Virus record (IMG/VR): IMGVR_UViG_3300045131_000726
Coordinates: 1-34,436 of that record
Length of the DNA stretch: 34,436 nucleotides
Reading direction: 5' to 3' (one strand)
DNA from: a virus
A program made the position numbers and the translations under genes. A model generated the notes under the pieces. The model ran no database searches and was not told the DNA's origin. It worked only from the letters and a program-made list of their open reading frames with translations. Shown here piece by piece: positions 29,891-34,436 of this stretch. Position 1 is the stretch's first letter, and every line of letters starts with the position of its first letter.

Positions 29891-30493
29891 ATGGGAAGAT
29901 ATCCCGGTGAATTGACCACCGATGTATACGGGGAGCAGATCGAGGAATACAAGCTCGGTCTGCTTCTCGACCTCTCCGCCGCGCAGGCGGCGGATCTGGA
30001 TGCGAACGGCATCCTCGTGGAGCATGAGACCTCCGCGACGCTGGTGACGACCGCGACGACCTTCCTCGCGCAGCCGCCGCAGGCGCGGCAGCTCACGGCC
30101 ATCGTCAAGGCGGCCGACGCGAGCGAGGTCACGGCGGACGCCACGATCACCTTCTACGGCAAGAACAAGGCCGGCAAGGCCATCTCGGACGTGCTGACGT
30201 TCACCGCGAACCTCGGCACGGCTTTGACGACCGCGAAGGCATTCGCGAGCGTCGACCGGATCGTCTTCTCGGCACAGGCCGACGGGACCCCGGCGTTCGA
30301 CATCGGCTGGAACGAAGTCATCGGGCTCCCGATGATGTTCGCCAGCGTGCCGGTGTTCTTCGAGATCTTCAACGGCGCTTTGCAGACGGCTGGGACCTTC
30401 ACGGCGGACGCGGACGAGCTCGAGAAGAACGTCTACGACCCGACGGGGAACCTTGACGGCGCGAAGACGCTGAAGCTCTTCGCATTCATCTGA
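29891..30493 (+). CDS. Putative head decoration / structural protein, function unknown
   Basis: A 200-residue protein between capsid and connector genes. Residues 1-45 are polar with a helix (EEYKLGLLLDLSAAQAADLDANGILVEHE), and the rest is beta-rich (TAIVKAADASEVTADATITFYGKNKAGKAISDVLTF; KAFASVDRIVFSAQADGTPAFDIGWNEV). Small proteins in this position often decorate the capsid or act as head fibres. ATG 29891 is preceded by GTGAGGGGTG; GTG 29876 would add five residues. The family is not recognised. Confidence 0.65.
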   Translation: MGRYPGELTTDVYGEQIEEYKLGLLLDLSAAQAADLDANGILVEHETSATLVTTATTFLAQPPQARQLTAIVKAADASEVTADATITFYGKNKAGKAISDVLTFTANLGTALTTAKAFASVDRIVFSAQADGTPAFDIGWNEVIGLPMMFASVPVFFEIFNGALQTAGTFTADADELEKNVYDPTGNLDGAKTLKLFAFI

Positions 30494-30504
30494 GGAGGTA
30501 GCAC

Positions 30505-30822
30505 ATGGCGGTCGGACTGGCATACATCGAGACCATGAAGGCGGCCGCCGGTCTGACCGCCAGCCTCTACGACGCGCAGGTCTCCGCTCTGGTGGAAGAA
30601 GCCAGGGCGGAGATGTCGCGCGTGGGAGTCGACGGGACGAAGGCGGCGGACGAGGCGGACGCGCTGGTGCAGCGCGCCGTGCGGACGTACGTCATGGCGA
30701 ACTTCTCCGAGAGTGAGGCAGAGGCGACGCGGCTGGAGGACAGCTTCCGGTCGCAGATCTCCGCGATGTCGCTCAAGGCGTCCCACCAGTCGGCGGACTA
30801 CGTCGAGGAGGTCATCGCATGA
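30505..30822 (+). CDS. Head-tail connector (gp6/gp15-like)
   Basis: A 105-residue helical protein with strong RBS TGAGGAGGTAGC. The pattern AYIETMKAAAGLTASLYDAQVSALVEEARAEMSRVG and a Cys-free helical middle (DALVQRAVRTYVMANF) matches the connector proteins of the HK97 gp6 group, which form the ring under the portal. It lies in the standard order capsid, connector, adaptor, gp10-like and tail terminator. The stop overlaps the next start (ATGA). Confidence 0.8.
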   Translation: MAVGLAYIETMKAAAGLTASLYDAQVSALVEEARAEMSRVGVDGTKAADEADALVQRAVRTYVMANFSESEAEATRLEDSFRSQISAMSLKASHQSADYVEEVIA

Positions 30823-31124
30823 GGTTCCGCGACGTGGTCCAGCTCATCTCCGTGACGGAGACGAAGGACGCGCTCGGCAGGCCTCAGCAGACCGAGACGA
30901 CGGGCGCACAGATTCCGTGCATGGAGGACGCAATCGGCGTAATCGAGAACTACCAGGCGCAGGCGGCGGGCTTCTCGCCGAACGTCAAGCTCAAGGTGCG
31001 CGCGGGGGAATACTCTGGGCAGGCGGCCATGCAATACGACGACCAGCGCTACCGGATCATCCGCACGTCGAAGGCCGAGAAGGGCTTCCTCGTGCTGGTA
31101 GGGGAGGCGGTCGGCCGTGGGTAG
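30819..31124 (+). CDS. Head-tail adaptor / head closure protein
   Basis: A 101-residue beta-rich protein starting ATGA over the connector stop. MRFRDVVQLISVTETKDALGRPQQTETTGAQIPC followed by VKLKVRAGEYSGQAAMQYDDQRYRIIRTSKAEKGFLVLVGE is the usual small barrel of SPP1 gp16/HK97 gp7-like head-closure proteins. It should close the head after packaging and hold the tail. The end overlaps the next gene by 8 bp. Confidence 0.8.
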   Translation: MRFRDVVQLISVTETKDALGRPQQTETTGAQIPCMEDAIGVIENYQAQAAGFSPNVKLKVRAGEYSGQAAMQYDDQRYRIIRTSKAEKGFLVLVGEAVGRG

Positions 31125-31674
31125 ACCCGCGTACATCAAGTTCTACGACACCCACGAGGAAGTCATCAAGGAACTCCGGAACATGACGAAGGCCGCCCTC
31201 CGCAAGGGGGGCAAAGTCGTCATGAAGAAGCTCAAGGCCGGCACGCCGAAGCGCAGCGGCAAGGCGTCCAAGCTGATCGGGCAGAGGACGCGCATCTTCA
31301 AGGGACAGCCGCACCTGGAGATCGGCTACTACTCCAGGACCTACGCAAGGAAGAAGAAGGGCATCAACCTCCCGACCAACTACGTCGCGCTCCTCGAGGA
31401 CGGGACGAAGCCGCACACCATCACGGCGGGCGTCAAGTCCTCCCGTGGCAAGGTGCGGGCGGTGACGGGGCGGAAGGTGCTCTCCGATGGCAGCCGATTC
31501 TACGGCCGGGTCGTCTCCCACCGGGGCGCCAAGCCGTACCACATCCTCCGCGACACCGTGAAGAACGGCATCGGGGAGATCACGATCGTCCTGAAGGAGC
31601 AGCTCAAGGAGCTCAACAAGAAGCTCGACGAGATCCGGGGCTACAGCGGGGAGGAGGAGATCGACGATGCCTGA
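31117..31674 (+). CDS. HK97 gp10-like tail-connector protein
   Basis: A 185-residue basic protein starting with GTG 31117 (AGGGGAGGCGGTCGGCC precedes it). The central segment TKAALRKGGKVVMKKLKAGTPKRSGKASKLIGQRT, then YVALLEDGTKPH and GVKSSRGKVRAVTGRK, and a C-terminal KNGIGEITIVLKEQLKELNK are typical of HK97-gp10-like proteins (Minor_tail_Z-like). These are structural parts of the head-tail joint. It overlaps the previous gene by 8 bp and the next by 8 bp. The length is longer than many members because of an insert near 75-125. Confidence 0.8.
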   Translation: MGRPAYIKFYDTHEEVIKELRNMTKAALRKGGKVVMKKLKAGTPKRSGKASKLIGQRTRIFKGQPHLEIGYYSRTYARKKKGINLPTNYVALLEDGTKPHTITAGVKSSRGKVRAVTGRKVLSDGSRFYGRVVSHRGAKPYHILRDTVKNGIGEITIVLKEQLKELNKKLDEIRGYSGEEEIDDA

Positions 31675-32050
31675 CGCAAAGGCGTTCATCACGGCGCTCA
31701 TGACGAAGGCGCAGACCGTTCTGCCCGCATCGTACTACGAGGAGGGGCCTGCCGACGGCGCGATGCCGTATGCGGTCGTCTCCGTGCGCTTCACGGACAC
31801 CGACGAGTCGACGGTCACGGCCGCGATCGAGGTGGACCATTGGCACAACGACGAAGCGGGGAACGCGGTGGCGCTGGAAGACCAATGCAACACACTGAGG
31901 AGCGGAATGGACAAGCAGATCCTCCATTCCGTCGGAAAGTTCCGGGCGATCCTGTACTTCGAGGCGCAGGCCGCGGTGCCGGTAGAACCGGAGATCGAAC
32001 TGATCCACCGCCAGCAGGTATTCCAGGCGCGGATCTACAACGAGACCTGA
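31667..32050 (+). CDS. Tail terminator / tail completion protein (DUF3168-like)
   Basis: A 127-residue protein with an alpha-beta pattern: FITALMTKAQTVLPASYYEEGPADGAMPYAVVSVRFTDTDE, then EVDHWHNDEAGNAVALEDQCNTLRSGMDKQ and a final beta region. This resembles gpU/DUF3168-like tail completion proteins, which cap the tail tube and stop its growth. It lies between the gp10-like gene and the tail tube gene, exactly where the terminator gene is expected. GGAGGAGGAGATCG precedes ATG 31667. Confidence 0.7.
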   Translation: MPDAKAFITALMTKAQTVLPASYYEEGPADGAMPYAVVSVRFTDTDESTVTAAIEVDHWHNDEAGNAVALEDQCNTLRSGMDKQILHSVGKFRAILYFEAQAAVPVEPEIELIHRQQVFQARIYNET

Positions 32051-32062
32051 GGAGGTATCGAG

Positions 32063-32815
32063 ATGCCTATCACTTCGACCCAGATCGAGAAGATCCAGCT
32101 GGACGCGGGGCTGGTCTACGTCAACTACGGCGTCGCGGGCGAGGAGATCAAGCTCGGCCCGACGCGCGGCGGCGGTGAGTTCACCGTGACGCCGACCATC
32201 CGCGACATCGAGTACGACGGGCGGCGCGGCAAGAGCAAGGGCCTGCAGGTGGTCGACGAGATCGTCGCATCGCTGAAGGTCACGCTCATCAACGTCTCGC
32301 AGGCGTCGCTCAAGCTGGCGCTGCCGGACTGCGTCGTCGACGGCAGCAACCTGAAGAACGGCACGATCGGCCTGATCCCGGCGGCGAAGTACCTCACGAA
32401 CATCACCATGTTCGCGAAGACGGCCGACGGCTACTACAAGAAGATCGTGCTCTTCAGCGCGATGCACGAGGGGCCGTTCACACTGGCCGCCAAGCCGAAG
32501 GCCGACGGCGAGATCGCCCTCGAGGTCTTCGCGCACTTCGACCCGACCGATGACACCGCGAAGCTCTACGAGATCGCGGACGTCACGAGCATCGTCGCCG
32601 CGACGCCGGTCTCGAAGACCGCGCTCAAGAGCGACATGGACAGCACGGACCTGCTCACGCCTGCCGACTACACCTCGGCCAGCTGGGGCGACGTCGCCGT
32701 GGCGCGCTACCTGGCGGGGCTCGTGTACGCGAACGCGCACGCGCTGCAGACCGAAGTCGATGCCGCGGAAGACGCCCTCGAGGCGGCCGTGCTCGCGCTC
32801 GACACGCTGACCTGA
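32063..32815 (+). CDS. Major tail tube protein
   Basis: A 250-residue beta-rich protein with strong RBS GAGGAGGTATCG. STQIEKIQLDAGLVYVNYGVAGEEIKLGPTRGGGEFTVTPTIRDIEYDGRRGKSKGLQVVDEIVASLKVTLINVSQASLKLAL is the pattern of siphophage tube proteins. The first ~165 residues form the tube domain, and a C-terminal part (about 175-250) rich in Ala and Thr is helical at its end. It forms stacked hexamers around the tape measure. The gene order (tube, chaperones, tape measure) is standard. Confidence 0.9.
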   Translation: MPITSTQIEKIQLDAGLVYVNYGVAGEEIKLGPTRGGGEFTVTPTIRDIEYDGRRGKSKGLQVVDEIVASLKVTLINVSQASLKLALPDCVVDGSNLKNGTIGLIPAAKYLTNITMFAKTADGYYKKIVLFSAMHEGPFTLAAKPKADGEIALEVFAHFDPTDDTAKLYEIADVTSIVAATPVSKTALKSDMDSTDLLTPADYTSASWGDVAVARYLAGLVYANAHALQTEVDAAEDALEAAVLALDTLT

Positions 32816-32839
32816 CCGTAACCGGAGGAGGAGGAGCCA

Positions 32840-33118
32840 ATGGAAACGAGAGTACTGATCAAGCTGTCCGCCGCGGTGGACGCGATGGACATCGATCTCC
32901 AGCAGATCGAGAGCAAGACGCAGCGGGAGATGGGCCTCAAGCTCATCTCCCTGCTCGTCCGCCGCCTGCACAAGGCGGAGACGCAGGTGCTGGAACTGAT
33001 CGCGGAATACAAGGGCTGCACGGCCGAGGAAGCCTCCAGGATGGACGTCATCGAGGTCATCAAGGAGCTGCTCTCGGACGGCGGCGTGAATGATTTTTTC
33101 GGCTCAGCCTCGCAATAG
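32840..33118 (+). CDS. Tail assembly chaperone, first frame (gpG-like)
   Basis: A 92-residue helical protein starting at ATG 32840 (GGAGGAGGAGCC just before). It is the first of two chaperone frames before the tape measure, as with gpG/gpGT in lambda. The last residues are VNDFFGSASQ. Near the end the mRNA contains the heptamer T-TTT-TTC (33094-33100) in the right phase for a -1 frameshift. After the slip, reading continues without stop into the following frame to 33438. Confidence 0.8.
   Translation: METRVLIKLSAAVDAMDIDLQQIESKTQREMGLKLISLLVRRLHKAETQVLELIAEYKGCTAEEASRMDVIEVIKELLSDGGVNDFFGSASQ
33094..33100 (+). promoter_or_regulatory. -1 ribosomal frameshift slippery site (T-TTT-TTC)
   Basis: In the frame of the gpG-like gene the codons are GAT TTT TTC, so T TTT TTC fits the X XXY YYZ rule. 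Slipping back one base gives CGG CTC AGC CTC GCA ATA GGC..., open through 33438. The fusion would have 87 residues of gpG plus 112 residues of the second frame, about 199. Frame stop TAG 33116-33118 ends the unshifted protein. Confidence 0.8.
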
Positions 33119-33438
33119 GCACGGCCCGGACCTGGATGCTGCTGAACAAGCACTACGGGTCCCTGGTCATGGAGTTCCCGCCGGCGAGCCTGGCCAAGAT
33201 GCTGCGCAAGGCGATCGAGCAGGATCTGCGCGACGAGCTGAAGCCGATCTGGCTCGCTCGTCTGGTCGCGGACAAGCTCACCGGCGAAAAGACTCCTGAC
33301 TTCGAGGAGGTCTACCGCTCGCTGTTCACGGATGGCGCGGGAAGCCGCCCGAGCGAGGATACGCTGGCCGAGATCGAGGCAATCGTGAAACGGGACAAGG
33401 AGGCACAGGATGGCGTCGATATTCCAGCTGTTCGGTGA
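33100..33438 (+). CDS. Tail assembly chaperone, second frame (gpT-like, made by -1 frameshift)
   Basis: This 112-residue extension is expressed mainly as the C-terminal part of a gpGT-like fusion. An ATG lies at 33136 (giving 100 residues), but no good RBS precedes it, while a -1 slip at 33094-33100 reaches the frame directly. It is largely helical and charged (MEFPPASLAKMLRKAIEQDLRDELKPIWLARLVADKLTGEK; DTLAEIEAIVKRDKEAQ). The fusion would bind tape measure and tube subunits during assembly. The end overlaps the tape-measure start by 29 bp. Confidence 0.7.
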   Translation, partial: RLSLAIGTARTWMLLNKHYGSLVMEFPPASLAKMLRKAIEQDLRDELKPIWLARLVADKLTGEKTPDFEEVYRSLFTDGAGSRPSEDTLAEIEAIVKRDKEAQDGVDIPAVR

Positions 33439-34436
33439 GATCTACGTCGACAACGAGAAGGCGAACGCCGGGATCGACGAGACCACCAACAAGGGCAAGG
33501 AAGCCGAGGGGAAGCTCGGCGGCGCCTTCACCGGCATCGGAAAGGCGGCGGGAGCCGTCGGCAAGGCAATCGGCACCGCCGCCCTCGCGATGGGCGCGGC
33601 GGCCGTGTCGGGTGCGGCCGTGCTGGGGCGCGAGGCGTTCAACGCCGCAGACGAGATCCAGCGGCTCGCAGACGTCACCGGCTTCTCGGCCGAGCAGATC
33701 CAGATCATGCAGTACCAGGGCAAGGCGCTCGGCGTCGACCTGGAGACCATGACGGGGGCGCAGGCCAAGCTGACGAAGGCGATGGACGCCGCGATTACCA
33801 GCTACGAAAAGCAGTTCCAATACTCCGTCGACAGCGCGGCGGCCGTGCAGGACCTAGTCGACAAGCACGCGAGCTATGACGACATCCTGAAGCAGCTCGC
33901 AAAGACCACGGACCTCCCCATCGCCAAGCAGAAGGAGCTCGCGCGTCAGCTCAAGGATGGCAAGATCAAGGCCGAGGACATTCTGGACGCCTTCCAGAAG
34001 GGTCTGCCGGATATCAGCGCACAGGCCAAGGCGTTCGAGGCGCTCGGGATCTCCGTGAGTGACTCCAGCGGCAACCTCAGGGACGCGAAAGAGGTCATGG
34101 CCGAGGCGATGGACAAACTCGCCGGCGTGGCGAACGAGACCGAGCGCGACGCCCTGGCGATGCAGATCTTCGGCAAGAGCGCGATGGAGCTGAATCCGCT
34201 CATCAAGGCGGGATCGGATGGCCTCGCGGATCTCGCGCAGCAGGCGAAGGACACCGGCGCGGTCATGTCCAACGAGGGCGTCGCCGGCATGGACAACTTC
34301 GGGGACCGGGTCGACGGGCTGAAACAGTCGCTCGTGAGCATGGCCGGGTCGGTCCTGTCGACCGCGATGCCGTCGCTCGAGAAGCTGCTGGACCTCTTCG
34401 TGCAGAATCTGCCGATGATCCAGGGGCTCATTGAGA
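33410..34436 (+). CDS. Tail tape measure protein, N-terminal part (3'-partial)
   Basis: The frame opens at ATG 33410 (ACAAGGAGGCACAGG before it) and is still open at the end of the window. The 342 complete residues include FQLFGEIYVDNEKANAGIDET, a Gly/Ala-rich hydrophobic helix around 45-70, and the phage tape-measure core ADEIQRLADVTGFSAEQIQIMQYQGKALGVDLETM, which matches the TMP_2/TP901-type family. A helical segment about 125-205 may be an insert (YEKQFQYSVDSAAAVQDLV; KQKELARQLKDGKIKAEDI). The remaining coding sequence is at 1-926, in frame across the join, giving about 650 residues in total. Confidence 0.9.
   Translation, partial: MASIFQLFGEIYVDNEKANAGIDETTNKGKEAEGKLGGAFTGIGKAAGAVGKAIGTAALAMGAAAVSGAAVLGREAFNAADEIQRLADVTGFSAEQIQIMQYQGKALGVDLETMTGAQAKLTKAMDAAITSYEKQFQYSVDSAAAVQDLVDKHASYDDILKQLAKTTDLPIAKQKELARQLKDGKIKAEDILDAFQKGLPDISAQAKAFEALGISVSDSSGNLRDAKEVMAEAMDKLAGVANETERDALAMQIFGKSAMELNPLIKAGSDGLADLAQQAKDTGAVMSNEGVAGMDNFGDRVDGLKQSLVSMAGSVLSTAMPSLEKLLDLFVQNLPMIQGLIE

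Noticed and set aside
32655-33153. Antisense open frames opposite the tail tube and chaperone genes
   Set aside because: They are rich in Ser/Arg/Ala with no domain pattern, and they lie opposite well-supported structural genes.
1-34436. A CRISPR array or an additional VR/TR pair
   Set aside because: No regularly spaced repeat with unique spacers was seen. No second copy of the TR pattern (AAY triplets between TGG, GGG and GCG) was seen in other genes.
1-34436. Insertion sequences or transposase genes
   Set aside because: No transposase-like protein or terminal inverted repeats were found. The only recombinase is the phage integrase.

Overview
The window looks like the complete genome of one temperate siphovirus (long non-contractile tail, HK97-type head) or excised prophage, opened inside the tape-measure gene. 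The open frame at the right end (from 33410) continues in frame into the open frame at the left end (to 926) across the 34436/1 join, so the molecule is probably circular or circularly permuted. Base composition is GC-rich. Structural gene families (Dit/Tal, XhlA, BppU-like, ArpU/DUF1492-like, PcfK/PcfJ, ERF) are those of phages of Gram-positive hosts, and the attachment site matches the 3' half of a tRNA-Pro(UGG) gene. A high-GC Gram-positive host, perhaps an actinobacterium of the Coriobacteriia type, is an inference, not a demonstration.

Layout (+ strand unless stated). 1-7649: end of tape measure, distal tail protein, tail-associated protein, large fibre, XhlA-like membrane protein, BppU-like baseplate protein and one unknown structural protein. 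7660-10416: a diversity-generating retroelement (DGR) made of a C-type-lectin/FGE-like target gene with a 3' variable repeat (VR), a hairpin, the template repeat (TR) and a reverse transcriptase. 10377-11936: two small genes, a holin candidate and an NlpC/P60-like endolysin. 11937-12236: terminator, integrase-arm-like repeats and attP. 12237-14133 (minus): tyrosine integrase and LexA-type cleavable repressor. 14134-14309: divergent promoters and operator. 14310-24247: cro-like gene, antirepressor, many small overlapping genes, a SleB-like hydrolase, ERF recombinase, replication initiator with an embedded iteron array, SSB, a DUF1064 nuclease-like protein, PcfK/PcfJ-like proteins and a late-regulator-like protein. 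24393-34436: HNH nuclease, terminase, portal, protease, capsid, head-tail connectors, tail tube, tail chaperones with a -1 frameshift site, and the start of the tape measure.

The most striking system is the DGR. TR (9136-9230) and VR (8937-9031) are 95-bp copies 199 bp apart. They differ at 20 positions, every one an adenine in TR, and TR has only 24 adenines. This is the signature of adenine-specific mutagenic retrohoming. The phage therefore appears able to diversify the C-terminus of a tail-tip or adhesin protein, probably to change host receptor recognition. Other notable points are a lambda-like origin inside the initiator gene, two identical 18-bp operators flanking the cro-like gene, a T-TTT-TTC frameshift site in the tail chaperone gene and a tRNA-Pro attP.
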